Of a DNA stretch of 64,000 nt, positions 53,801-62,956 are shown one piece after another; the stretch's first letter is position 1; each line of letters starts with the position of its first letter. A model generated the notes under the pieces. The model was not told where the DNA came from. It saw nothing but the letters and a program-made list of their open reading frames with translations, and made no database searches. This DNA is from Diaphorobacter sp. HDW4B (GTDB taxonomy: Bacteria > Pseudomonadota > Gammaproteobacteria > Burkholderiales > Burkholderiaceae_C). The stretch lies in contig NZ_CP049905.1 in the NCBI RefSeq assembly GCF_011305535.1, positions 3,842,001 through 3,906,000 on the forward strand, given 5' to 3'. A program made the translations under genes and the position numbers.

Positions 53801-56800
53801 ATGAAATTCAGTCGTTGGACAAAGTTGAGTGGAGCCTTTGTGGGTGTCGCCGTCGTATTGTCGACAGTGCAGGCGACTCCCGTAGAGGTGTCCACGCCGC
53901 GAGCCACTATTCCACCGAATATTGTCAGCTCGTCAAACAAGCCGATGCTGATGTTGGCGACGTCAAAGGACCACACGCTGTTTGGTCCTATCTATACGGA
54001 CTTTGAAGATCTGGATGGTGATGGCGTGATCGACACGACATTCAAGCCAGATTTCAAGTATTACGGATATTTCGATCCTACCAAGTGCTATACGTATACC
54101 AATAGCCGATTTGAGCCCAACGCTGTAGCGACGGTATCGACAGATGGGCGGTATGTATGCGGAGGTTCAAACCAGTGGAGTGGCAACTTCATGAACTGGG
54201 CGACCATGACTCGCCTGGACGTGATTCGCAAGATGCTCTATGGGGGAAAACGTAGTACAGACACAGCAACGGCGACCAAAGACGCCAGTGGTCTCATCAC
54301 GGCAGTCACGAGTTCACTGACCGTCTTGGAGCGAACTAACCTATCGATGGACTCTCATTCTTTTGTGAAGTACTACCGAGGTACGGATATCCGCGACTAC
54401 ACGCCGTATACGACGGCCCAATTGACAAAAGCCACAGGCAGCAACAAGAACGTCTACGCCGGCATGAGTATTTGCAACCGCTCGACCGTTATGGGCGAAG
54501 GCGGCACTCCTGTCATACGTTTGGCCAAAGGAAACTACCGTCTTTGGGCTACGGTTGAAGGAACGGTCTGCGAATGGGGGGTAGGTGTGCTTGGCAAGAA
54601 GCTTGGCCGCTACTATCTTGACGCGGACAAAGGCAATGGGGGGATTTCCCACGAGGTGGATCCACCAGACGGTACCAAGGACAGTGTTACTGGCGCAACT
54701 GGCACCTCCGAGCTGAATGTGCGGGTACAAGTATGCAGCCCATCCATGCTAGGTGAGGAGCGCTGCATGGCAGTGCCCGCCAACCTTACATCGAACTATA
54801 AGCCTTATGGTATTTTCCAGGAATTCGGCTTGGCCGCCAGTGCGTCGGTTTCGGCGCGTGCGGAATTCGGTGTTCTGACAGGCAGTTATGACAAGAACAC
54901 GAATGCGGGTGCGTTGCGCAAGCGGATGGGGGATTTCTCCGATGAGATTAACATCGACACAGGCGTCTTTTGCCACAGCGCCAGCGGCGTATGCAGTGGA
55001 AACACGGCAGATGGTCGAGCGAAAGGGAGCGGCGCCATCAAATCGATTGACAGCTTTGTTCTCTATGGGCGAGTCGCTGCAGACTATGGAAGTGACAAAC
55101 CACTCCCTAAAGATTTGAGCGATGGGACACTGCCTGCGTGGGGGAATCCGATAGGGGAAATGGTGGTGCAGGCTCTGCAGTACTACGCAGGGGTGTCACA
55201 GACCAATGCACCTGCCAAAACCAAAGACGAGAGCAAAGGCCTTGTCGTGCAGGATTGGAATGACCCACTGTCGAACGATAATGCCGTACGCCGCGGCCTT
55301 TTTGGAAATTCGGTTTGCAGGCCGATGTACACGATGGCGTTGTCCAGCAGTGCATTGAGTTTTGACGGTGCCACCAAGACAGGTGGAGCTGATTCGCAAG
55401 CTTCCACTGCATTCAACACGCTTGTCAACAAGTCAGGCTCTATAGCCCAATACACGGACAAAATTGGCGTTGCCGAAGGCATCAACGGTACGGTCAGATC
55501 GATTGGTACGGTTGACGGAACATTTGGTCAATCGTGCTCGAGCAAGACACTCGGTCAGCTTTCTCTTGCATCTGGTGTATGTCCAGATGCACCTGGCATG
55601 GGCGGCACCTACCAGGTGGCAGGAGCGGCGTTGTATGCCAACACTGCCAAAATTCGCAATCTCACGACACCTCCTCCCGATATCCAGACAGTACAGGATG
55701 CGTTGAAGGTGAAGACACTGGCCGCTTCGCTTTCAGGTGGTGCAGCGCGTATTGAAGTTCCCATTCCTGGCACATCCCCTACCAAGTATGTCTACATCAC
55801 GCCAGAGAGTTTGTGGAACGGAGGCGGAAACAAGCAGATGCCCGGGGCACTGTTGACGTTTGCCTCAATCAGCTCGGGCACTCATCCATCGACGAACATG
55901 CCCTATGGTGCATTCGTCGTGACATGGAACGATGCGCAATTGGGTGGTGACTACGACATGGATATTGCCGGATTCATTCGATACGACGTAGAGCGTGCGA
56001 CTACAGCCAAACCCAGCCCGACGGGATACAACATCAAAATCACGACGGACATCTTGAATGTCGGTGCGGGTGACACCGGGACCCATGGTTTCAGCGTGAT
56101 GGGGACGAATCGCGACAAGCGGTATCTGACACACCGACATATGAATAGCGATGCCATCATGGCCGGCGCGGAAGGCGAATTGCAGTGCTTGCAAAGCACT
56201 GCGGGCGCTTCACGTTGCAACGTGAGTTCGGCTTGGAACGTCATTCGTGATGCCGATTACCCCTACAGCGAAACATTTCAGATGATTGGCGTGGATAACG
56301 TGCTTGTGCAAGATCCATTGTGGTATGCCGCCAAGTACGGCTATTTCACATCGAGCACCCGCAGCTCCAGCGGGACTTATACCGATCTGTCAATGCCTCC
56401 AAACAAGGAGTCGTGGGATCGCTTGAAGGCTGATGGAACTTCGGGAAGTGATGGCGTTCCAGATGGCTACTTTCTCGCTCGTCGCCCGGACATTCTGGAG
56501 ACTCAATTGCGCAAGGCTTTGGATGCATTGGTCAAGTCATCCAATGCTGCCCCCGCTATTTCCTCCGCGCAGTTCATTACCGATGAATTCAAGTACGTAG
56601 CGAAATTCGACGCGGCATCCGTTTCGGGAACCTTGGAGGCCTATAAGATCAACAGCGAAGGCTATTTTGATCCTCTCTATACATGGGAAGCGGGCAAGCT
56701 TCTCTATGACACGCACTCCAATAGCCAAGGTGGATCCCGAGAAATCATCACCAACGCTGCGGGTGCGGGTGTGGCTTTCCGTTGGGGGGCTGTGGGCACG

Positions 56801-58675
56801 GCATATCAGACACAGATGACAACGGCGAGCACTAACGTAGTCTCCACTGCCAATGCTCAGCATGTGCTGAATTACATACGCGGCAATCAAACACTTGAAG
56901 GTCCCAATGGACTCCGCGCGCGCGAATCCAATCTACTGGGACCACTGGTGAACGGCACACCTTGGCTGCAGACAGCACCAAGCGCGGCATTCTATGGCTC
57001 CGGCTACAAGGGCTATTCAACGTTCTATAACGACAACAAGGATCGCAAGCAATTGTTGTGGGTGCCATCAAATGACGGAATGCTGCATGCCTTCAATGCA
57101 AAGACCGGCGCTGAGGTATTTGCTTATGTACCAGGCGTGCTCGCCAATCGCTTGGCCGAAATTCCATTGCAGCGCGGAACCACTGCGCGTACGCGTATCA
57201 ATGGTGTCAACTTTACAACCAACGATGTGGAGAGCAAGCCAGATGGTATCGTCTGGGCGTATGTGGATGGCAGCCCCTTCGTGGCTGATGTAAACATTGG
57301 CACGAGTGCCAACGAGGACGACAACAAGGACAAGTGGCGCTCCTACTTGTTTGGGGCATTGGGTCGGGGCGGCAAGGCAATTTACGCGCTCGACGTGTCC
57401 GATGTGGGCTCATTGACGGAGACCAATGCTTCGAGCGTGTTCAAGTGGCAATTCACGTCTGATGATGATGCTGACCTCGGCTACATCATCAGTGACACAA
57501 CACTGCACACGGTATCCAATCAGGCACTTCCGGTTGTAAGGCTCAACAACGGAAAATATGCGGTAATGTTCGGGAATGGGCAGAAATCTGCGAGCGGCAA
57601 GGCTGTGCTGTACATCCTCTACGTTCAGGGCCCCAACAATGGCAATTGGACTGGTCAGTACAAGAAAATCGTGGCTGATGCGACCTTGGGTAACAATGGG
57701 TTGTCTACTCCACGTTGGGAGGACTACGACGGCGATGGCATTGCCGATGTGGCCTATGCAGGAGACCTGCAAGGCAATATGTGGAAGTTCAACCTCTCCG
57801 GAGCAGATGACACCGCATGGGATGTTGCCTACAAGGGCAACAACAACGCCAATAAACCGTTGTACAGAGCTACAACGACGGTAAGTGGAGTGACCAAGGG
57901 GCTTCCCATCACGACAGCGCCTGTGCTGTTGTACATGGGCAAAGGAGGTTTGCTCGTGAACTTTGCGACCGGCAATGCGTTTGAGACACCCGACTTCGCG
58001 ACTGGCATGACTTACCGGGTTTACGGTATTTGGGACCGCACGGGGCTGAACGTGTCGCGTGACTTGCCTTCGGGTACTTCGACACTGGTCTCCAGAACGG
58101 CTTCTCGTGGTTCCGGCGGCGTGGTGACGCTGACAGGTGACGTCATTGATTGGACGACCAAGGATGGCTGGTATTGGAATTTCCCCGTGACACAAGAGTC
58201 CGTTCTCTCCAATCCGTCGTTGAATGCAGGCGTATTTTCCTTTGTGACCGTACGCCCCATTACGGCCGACGAAGCAGCAGTGGCATGCAATGCAACTCCC
58301 AACGCAACGCTGTATACCGTTGATCCGATTTCAGGCAAAGCGGAGCGCAATAGTCAGGGGGCAGTGACAGTTGGCAGCGATAAGGTACTGGTTGCTGGCT
58401 CTAACTTTCAGGATCAGAAAGTGTCCTATGCCTCGAACAATCCGTCGAGAGGGCGCACCAAAGTCACAGTGAATTGCACGCGTGGCACGGAAGGGTGCAA
58501 ATGTGATGGAGACGGTCAGGATGCAAACTGCACCAAGCAAGAGGCAATCTGTGGCCCAGGCCAACGTTCATTCATCACGTTGGGTGGCACATCTGACGCT
58601 GTGATCTGCTATAGCTCGACGCCACGCATGCATTGGCGCGAAATTCCAGGCATTCGGACGTTGACTCCCGAATAA
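53801..58675 (+). CDS. pilY1: Type IV pilus tip adhesin/biogenesis factor PilY1
   Basis: PilY1 sits at the pilus tip, primes assembly and mediates adhesion. The 1624-residue protein has a signal peptide (about 1-25). Its C-terminal PilC-type beta-propeller (about 1030-1500) includes the canonical calcium loop D1308-Y-D1310-G-D1312-G-I-A-D1316, which controls pilus retraction in relatives. A second DxDxDG loop is near the N-terminus (Asp70, Asp72, Asp74, Asp78). I find no MIDAS motif, so the von Willebrand A domain of Pseudomonas PilY1 appears absent. A cysteine-rich tail ends the protein (CTRGTEGCKCDG). The ATG at 53801 follows GAGGGG; an open frame upstream to 53660 is not coding. Confidence 0.93.
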   Translation: MKFSRWTKLSGAFVGVAVVLSTVQATPVEVSTPRATIPPNIVSSSNKPMLMLATSKDHTLFGPIYTDFEDLDGDGVIDTTFKPDFKYYGYFDPTKCYTYTNSRFEPNAVATVSTDGRYVCGGSNQWSGNFMNWATMTRLDVIRKMLYGGKRSTDTATATKDASGLITAVTSSLTVLERTNLSMDSHSFVKYYRGTDIRDYTPYTTAQLTKATGSNKNVYAGMSICNRSTVMGEGGTPVIRLAKGNYRLWATVEGTVCEWGVGVLGKKLGRYYLDADKGNGGISHEVDPPDGTKDSVTGATGTSELNVRVQVCSPSMLGEERCMAVPANLTSNYKPYGIFQEFGLAASASVSARAEFGVLTGSYDKNTNAGALRKRMGDFSDEINIDTGVFCHSASGVCSGNTADGRAKGSGAIKSIDSFVLYGRVAADYGSDKPLPKDLSDGTLPAWGNPIGEMVVQALQYYAGVSQTNAPAKTKDESKGLVVQDWNDPLSNDNAVRRGLFGNSVCRPMYTMALSSSALSFDGATKTGGADSQASTAFNTLVNKSGSIAQYTDKIGVAEGINGTVRSIGTVDGTFGQSCSSKTLGQLSLASGVCPDAPGMGGTYQVAGAALYANTAKIRNLTTPPPDIQTVQDALKVKTLAASLSGGAARIEVPIPGTSPTKYVYITPESLWNGGGNKQMPGALLTFASISSGTHPSTNMPYGAFVVTWNDAQLGGDYDMDIAGFIRYDVERATTAKPSPTGYNIKITTDILNVGAGDTGTHGFSVMGTNRDKRYLTHRHMNSDAIMAGAEGELQCLQSTAGASRCNVSSAWNVIRDADYPYSETFQMIGVDNVLVQDPLWYAAKYGYFTSSTRSSSGTYTDLSMPPNKESWDRLKADGTSGSDGVPDGYFLARRPDILETQLRKALDALVKSSNAAPAISSAQFITDEFKYVAKFDAASVSGTLEAYKINSEGYFDPLYTWEAGKLLYDTHSNSQGGSREIITNAAGAGVAFRWGAVGTAYQTQMTTASTNVVSTANAQHVLNYIRGNQTLEGPNGLRARESNLLGPLVNGTPWLQTAPSAAFYGSGYKGYSTFYNDNKDRKQLLWVPSNDGMLHAFNAKTGAEVFAYVPGVLANRLAEIPLQRGTTARTRINGVNFTTNDVESKPDGIVWAYVDGSPFVADVNIGTSANEDDNKDKWRSYLFGALGRGGKAIYALDVSDVGSLTETNASSVFKWQFTSDDDADLGYIISDTTLHTVSNQALPVVRLNNGKYAVMFGNGQKSASGKAVLYILYVQGPNNGNWTGQYKKIVADATLGNNGLSTPRWEDYDGDGIADVAYAGDLQGNMWKFNLSGADDTAWDVAYKGNNNANKPLYRATTTVSGVTKGLPITTAPVLLYMGKGGLLVNFATGNAFETPDFATGMTYRVYGIWDRTGLNVSRDLPSGTSTLVSRTASRGSGGVVTLTGDVIDWTTKDGWYWNFPVTQESVLSNPSLNAGVFSFVTVRPITADEAAVACNATPNATLYTVDPISGKAERNSQGAVTVGSDKVLVAGSNFQDQKVSYASNNPSRGRTKVTVNCTRGTEGCKCDGDGQDANCTKQEAICGPGQRSFITLGGTSDAVICYSSTPRMHWREIPGIRTLTPE

Positions 58676-58687
58676 AGAGACGTATTC

Positions 58688-59158
58688 ATGAAGAACAGAA
58701 AATCACAAAGTGGCTTTACGCTTATCGAGTTGATGATCGTGGTGGCGGTGATCGGAATTCTCGCTGCCGTCGCATATCCGTCTTATAAGGAGTTTGTGGC
58801 CAAAAGTCGACGTGCAGAGGCGAAGACTGTGCTGATGTCTGCTCAGCAATGGATGGAGAGGCTTTACACGGAGAGCTATCGTTACGATAAGAATAGCGTG
58901 GGTACTGCGACGAGCTCGCTGTACCCCGCACACTTGAGTCAAGCTCCGGCAGATGGTACCAAGCAGTACACGGTTGCCCTGGTGGGAAGCTCTTTGGATC
59001 GTGATACCTTCATGATAGAAGCTGTGCCATCAGGTGCCATGACGGGTGATAAGTGTGGCACCTATCAAGTGGACCAATATGGACGTAAAACGCTGAAAGC
59101 GGGCACATATCCAAGCTTTGCGAGTGAGAAGGCTGCGTTGGACTATTGCTGGAAATAA
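58688..59158 (+). CDS. pilE: Type IV pilin PilE-like (minor pilin)
   Basis: A 156-residue pilin. The leader MKNRKSQSG is followed by [37 protein letters not shown], a textbook pilin N-terminus with Glu5. Two cysteines near the C-terminus (GDKCGTY and DYCWK) form the probable D-loop disulfide. By position it is the PilE minor pilin that follows PilY1, not necessarily the major pilin. Its end overlaps the next gene by 13 bases. Confidence 0.92.
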   Translation: MKNRKSQSGFTLIELMIVVAVIGILAAVAYPSYKEFVAKSRRAEAKTVLMSAQQWMERLYTESYRYDKNSVGTATSSLYPAHLSQAPADGTKQYTVALVGSSLDRDTFMIEAVPSGAMTGDKCGTYQVDQYGRKTLKAGTYPSFASEKAALDYCWK

Positions 59159-59793
59159 TTTTTACTCGCTGGTCTCGGTTGGCCGAAAGGGTGTGGCGAG
59201 GCCGTTTTTTCCTCGCGTTTGCTCTTTCGCTGCTTCTGCATCTGGGATTGTTTTCAGTGTTGAACATGCCCAACGAAGGCCTTGACAATGCAGCGCTGAA
59301 CACCAGCCGTGAGCAAGTCGTGCATGTAGAGCTGTTGAAGCAGACGGTCCCGGTACGTTTGCCAGCGGATGTCACAAAAGCCGCCCTGTCTGATCGCTCC
59401 CCACTGTCTGAGGCGGATTTGAGTGTCGCTCATACTGGCGTCGAATCGAAGAAGATATTGGCCGAGAGCAGCCATGCACCAGAGGGCGAGCGGATAAGAC
59501 CAAGCGACCGGGAGTACTTTGAAAAAGGCGATCTGGACGAGTCCGCAACGCCAGTCGGTGAGTGGTATGTTTTGGCAGAGCATTGGCCGAGCGATGTCGC
59601 ACGCATTGAGCTGAGAGTCTGGATATCGGCCAGCGGCACCTTGGAGCGTTGGATGGTCTTGAGTCCTCAGGACAATCTCAAGGTCGAGGCCTCGTTGGAA
59701 TACTTGGGGCGAACGCTCCTCAATCCAGCGCGGCGCAATGGTCAGCCCGTAGCTAGTGTGATGGATGTGGAGCTACTTTGGGCTATTGAGTGA
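59146..59793 (+). CDS. TonB-like single-span membrane protein
   Basis: A 215-residue protein with a basic N-terminus, one membrane helix at about 21-40 ([19 protein letters not shown]) and a periplasmic part. Its last 65 residues ([62 protein letters not shown]) resemble a TonB C-terminal domain. No Pro-rich spacer is present, unlike classic TonB. The start is unsure: TTG at 59146 overlaps pilE, while TTG at 59179 or GTG at 59191 are alternatives. No ExbB/ExbD is nearby. Its coupling to pilE suggests a pilus-related role instead of iron uptake. Confidence 0.65.
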   Translation: MLEIIFTRWSRLAERVWRGRFFLAFALSLLLHLGLFSVLNMPNEGLDNAALNTSREQVVHVELLKQTVPVRLPADVTKAALSDRSPLSEADLSVAHTGVESKKILAESSHAPEGERIRPSDREYFEKGDLDESATPVGEWYVLAEHWPSDVARIELRVWISASGTLERWMVLSPQDNLKVEASLEYLGRTLLNPARRNGQPVASVMDVELLWAIE

Positions 59794-59878
59794 CGGTGCG
59801 TAGTGCAGAGCGGTTTGCATTGGCCGATTCCACTGGGCTACCGCTGCGATTCTGGATAGATGGATTGTCCAAATCATC

Positions 59879-59922
59879 AAAAAAAGCGATGTTTTTAAAG
59901 AAAATAAATTCGCTTTTTTTCT
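59879..59922. terminator. A/T-rich bidirectional terminator after the pilus cluster
   Basis: AAAAAAAGCGA (59879-59889) and TCGCTTTTTTT (59910-59920) form an 11-bp stem, with T-tracts available on both strands. It closes the pilus transcript. The rest of the 210-base gap is AT-rich and shows no gene. Confidence 0.7.
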
Positions 59923-60003
59923 TCCATTCCCTTTCCTACACTTTTGTCGCTGCCTCGCTGAACGGCGTGTTCACCGGGCGAGCGGAACCGAATACGAAAG
60001 TCA

Positions 60004-60684
60004 ATGGAAATGAACGGATTTCAAATTTGCGCTCTTACCCGTCGGGTGGACTCTCAGATCGTCGAAGCGTTTCGCGTGTTGCCGGTGGCCAATGTGAGTG
60101 ACTGCATGTCGCGCATGACGGCGGGTGGTGCGGGTTTGCGTCCGTATCACTCCACGGGCGTGCTGGCGGGCCCGGCGTTCACGGTGAAGACCCGGCCTGG
60201 CGACAATCTGATGATCCACAAGGCGCTGCACATGGCCAAGCCGGGTGATGTGATCGTGGTGGATGCGGGCGGCGATGTGACCAATGCGCTGATTGGCGAG
60301 TTGATGGTGGCTACTGCCGTCAAGAACGGTATCGCCGGTTTTGTGATGAACGGTGCGATCCGTGATGTGGATGCGATTGGGGCGGGGGCGTTCCCGGTCT
60401 ACGCAGCGGGTGTCACGCATCGCGGGCCTTACAAGGATGGTCCTGGTTCCATCAATGTGCCGATTTCGCTGAATGGCATGGTGATCAATCCCGGTGATCT
60501 GATTTTGGGCGATGCGGATGGTCTGCTGTGCGTGCCGATCGATGAGGCCCAAGCTCTGCTGGAGGCCACGCGTCGCAAGCAAGACGCTGAGAAGGTGACG
60601 ATTCGCGAAATTGAAGAAGGCACTCTGGACAAGAAGTGGATCGATGCGACGCTCAAGCGTTTGGGTGTTGAGGTTCCGGCATGA
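60004..60684 (+). CDS. RraA-like / HMG-CHA aldolase family protein
   Basis: A 226-residue member of the RraA/4-hydroxy-4-methyl-2-oxoglutarate aldolase superfamily. The metal and substrate residues appear as Arg120-Asp121 in NGAIRDVDAI, with the upstream GELMVATAVKNGIAG and downstream GDLILGDADGLLCVP motifs. Members cleave 4-hydroxy-2-oxoacids to pyruvate or decarboxylate oxaloacetate; regulation of RNase E is the other family role. Here the neighbours (hydroxyacid dehydrogenase and glycerate kinase) favour a metabolic enzyme. An alternative ATG at 60010 would shorten it by two residues. Its stop overlaps the next start. Confidence 0.88.
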   Translation: MEMNGFQICALTRRVDSQIVEAFRVLPVANVSDCMSRMTAGGAGLRPYHSTGVLAGPAFTVKTRPGDNLMIHKALHMAKPGDVIVVDAGGDVTNALIGELMVATAVKNGIAGFVMNGAIRDVDAIGAGAFPVYAAGVTHRGPYKDGPGSINVPISLNGMVINPGDLILGDADGLLCVPIDEAQALLEATRRKQDAEKVTIREIEEGTLDKKWIDATLKRLGVEVPA

Positions 60685-61634
60685 AGATCAGCTTTCTTGA
60701 CCGCGCGACGCTGTGCCCGAGCACCGTGCTGCGCGCTCCGGCGTTTGCGCATGAGCTGGCGGTGCATGAGCGCACAGCGCCCGCAGATGTGGCTTCGCGC
60801 ATTGCGGATGCGGACATTGTCATCGTCAACAAGGTGCGATTGGATCGCGCAACGATTGAAGCGGCTACGTGTTTGAAGATGGTGGCCGTGGCTGCGACCG
60901 GCACCGACAACGTGGATGTAGTGGCCTGTCGCGAGCGCGGCATTGTGGTGAGCAATATCCGCAACTACGCAGTGAACACGGTGCCCGAGCACACGTTTGC
61001 GCTGATCTTCGCTTTGCGCCGCAGCATCTGCGCGTATCGCGATGCGGTGAAGGCGGGGCGCTGGATCGAGGCGAGCCAGTTCTGCTTTTTTGATTATCCG
61101 ATTCGCGATCTGGCGGGTTCCACGCTGGGTGTGATCGGTGACGGCGTGCTGGGTCAGGCGACGGCTGCGATGGGGCGTGCGCTCGGCATGCGCGTGCTGT
61201 TTTCGGGCTTCAAGGGTGTGACGGGGCAGGGCACGCTCTACACGCCGTTCGAGGAAACGCTGGCGCAGTCGGATGTGCTCACGCTGCATTGCCCGCTCAC
61301 GCCGGCCACGCGCAACATGATTGGTGCGCCGGAGTTTGCGTTGATGCGCAAGAAGCCGCTGCTGATCAACACGGCGCGCGGTGGTCTGGTGGATGAGTCT
61401 GCGATTGGCGCGGCGCTCGACGCCGGGCAGATCAGCGGCGCGGCGTTCGATGTGGTGTCGGTGGAGCCGCCGCCCATGGATCATCCGCTGATGCAACTGG
61501 CGTCGCGTCCCAACTTCATTCTCACGCCGCATGTGGCGTGGGCGAGCGAAGAGGCGATTCAGACTTTGGCCGATCAATTGGTGGACAACATCGAAGCATT
61601 TGTGCGTGGCGAGCCACGCAACATAGTGGGCTGA
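60681..61634 (+). CDS. D-2-hydroxyacid dehydrogenase (glycerate dehydrogenase type)
   Basis: A 317-residue NAD-dependent D-hydroxyacid dehydrogenase. The Rossmann motif is GVIGDGVLGQA (GxGxxG). Catalytic residues appear as Arg in NTARGGLVDE, Glu in VVSVEPPP and His in LTPHVAWAS. The best family match is glycerate/hydroxypyruvate dehydrogenase. It overlaps the aldolase stop by ATGA, so the two are translationally coupled. Together with the kinase below it would link hydroxypyruvate or tartronate semialdehyde, glycerate and phosphoglycerate. Confidence 0.9.
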   Translation: MKISFLDRATLCPSTVLRAPAFAHELAVHERTAPADVASRIADADIVIVNKVRLDRATIEAATCLKMVAVAATGTDNVDVVACRERGIVVSNIRNYAVNTVPEHTFALIFALRRSICAYRDAVKAGRWIEASQFCFFDYPIRDLAGSTLGVIGDGVLGQATAAMGRALGMRVLFSGFKGVTGQGTLYTPFEETLAQSDVLTLHCPLTPATRNMIGAPEFALMRKKPLLINTARGGLVDESAIGAALDAGQISGAAFDVVSVEPPPMDHPLMQLASRPNFILTPHVAWASEEAIQTLADQLVDNIEAFVRGEPRNIVG

Positions 61635-61636
61635 AG

Positions 61637-62947
61637 ATGATGATGGCAATGACCGATCCGCGCGCGTTTCTGGTTCAGCTTTATGAAGCGGCAGTGCAGC
61701 GAGCCTTGCCGTTGGCGAACATGGCGGCCTTCTTGCCGCAGCCGCCAAAAGGGCGCACGGTGGTCGTCGGCGCGGGCAAGGCCGGTGCTTCGATGGTCCA
61801 CGCGCTGGAGGCGCTGTGGCCGCTGAATGCGCCGCTTTCCGGATTGGTGGTGACGCGTTACCACCACGTCCCGCCGCGTCCCGAAGGTTTGAGCGAGCGC
61901 GTGGAAATCGTAGAGGCCGCACATCCCGTGCCGGATGCGGCAGGCTTGAATGCGGCCGAGCGCATCCTGCAGTTGGTGCAAGGCTTGAGCGAGGACGATC
62001 TCGTCATCTGCCTGATCTCCGGCGGCGGCTCGTCCTTGCTGACCTTGCCTGCGCAAGGGCTCACGCTTGCGGACAAGCAGCGAATCAATCAACAACTGCT
62101 GGCCTCAGGTGCCGACATTGCCGAGATGAACTGCGTGCGCAAGCATCTCTCGCGCATCAAGGGTGGTCGCTTGGCTGCTGCGTGCGGCGCTGCGAAAGTG
62201 GTGACGCTTGCGATCAGCGACGTGCCTGGAGACGATCTTTCGGTGATCGCAAGCGGGCCGACGGTTGCTGATGCCAGCACCTGCGCGCAAGCATTGGCGA
62301 TTCTGGATCGTTACCGCATTGATGTGCCGGACGAGGTCCGTGCGAGGCTTGTGAGCGGAGAACTTGAAACGCCCAAGCCCGGCGATGCGGCGTTTGATGG
62401 GCATGAGTGCCATCTCATCGCCACGCCACAGCAATCGCTGCAAGCTGCGGCGCAAGTGGCGCGCGATGCGGGGTATGCGATGCATATCCTCAGCGACGAA
62501 ATCGAAGGCGAATCGCGGGAAGTGGGCAAGGTGCATGCGGCGCTTGCGCGTTCCGTCGCTTTGCGCGGCGAGCCGTTCGCCAAGCCTTGCGTGATTCTGT
62601 CGGGTGGAGAGACAACCGTGACGGTGCGCGAACGACAGGCCGGTGCCGCCAAGGGGCGAGGCGGCCGTGCGGGCGAGTTCTGCATGGGGCTGGCCGTTGC
62701 GCTCAAATCCGAAGCCAATGTGTGGGCGCTTGCGGCCGACACGGATGGCATCGACGGCGTGGAAGACAACGCAGGCGCATTCGTCACGCCAACCACCTTG
62801 CAGCGCGCGGCAGAGCAGGGTGCGCGCATTGCAGATCATCTGGATCGCAATGATGCCTACGGCTACTTTGAATTCATCGACGACTTGTTCTTCACAGGGC
62901 CGACCCATACCAACGTGAACGATTTCCGCGCGATTCTCGTGCTTTGA
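61637..62947 (+). CDS. Glycerate 2-kinase (GckA/TtuD type)
   Basis: A 436-residue MOFRL-type glycerate kinase, which phosphorylates glycerate to 2-phosphoglycerate. Motifs are VVVGAGKAGASM, LISGGGSSLLTLPAQGLTLADK, CVRKHLSRIKGGRLA, AISDVPGDDLSVIASGPT and the C-terminal GGETTVTV, GRAGEFCMGLAVAL and ADTDGIDG with THTNVNDFRAI. It starts three bases after the dehydrogenase stop at a cluster of ATGs (61637); an in-frame opening further upstream is not used. It ends the operon. Confidence 0.93.
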   Translation: MMMAMTDPRAFLVQLYEAAVQRALPLANMAAFLPQPPKGRTVVVGAGKAGASMVHALEALWPLNAPLSGLVVTRYHHVPPRPEGLSERVEIVEAAHPVPDAAGLNAAERILQLVQGLSEDDLVICLISGGGSSLLTLPAQGLTLADKQRINQQLLASGADIAEMNCVRKHLSRIKGGRLAAACGAAKVVTLAISDVPGDDLSVIASGPTVADASTCAQALAILDRYRIDVPDEVRARLVSGELETPKPGDAAFDGHECHLIATPQQSLQAAAQVARDAGYAMHILSDEIEGESREVGKVHAALARSVALRGEPFAKPCVILSGGETTVTVRERQAGAAKGRGGRAGEFCMGLAVALKSEANVWALAADTDGIDGVEDNAGAFVTPTTLQRAAEQGARIADHLDRNDAYGYFEFIDDLFFTGPTHTNVNDFRAILVL

Positions 62948-62956
62948 ACGACGTCC

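Noticed and set aside
53801-56500. von Willebrand A domain in PilY1
   Set aside because: No DxSxS MIDAS motif was found in the N-terminal thousand residues.
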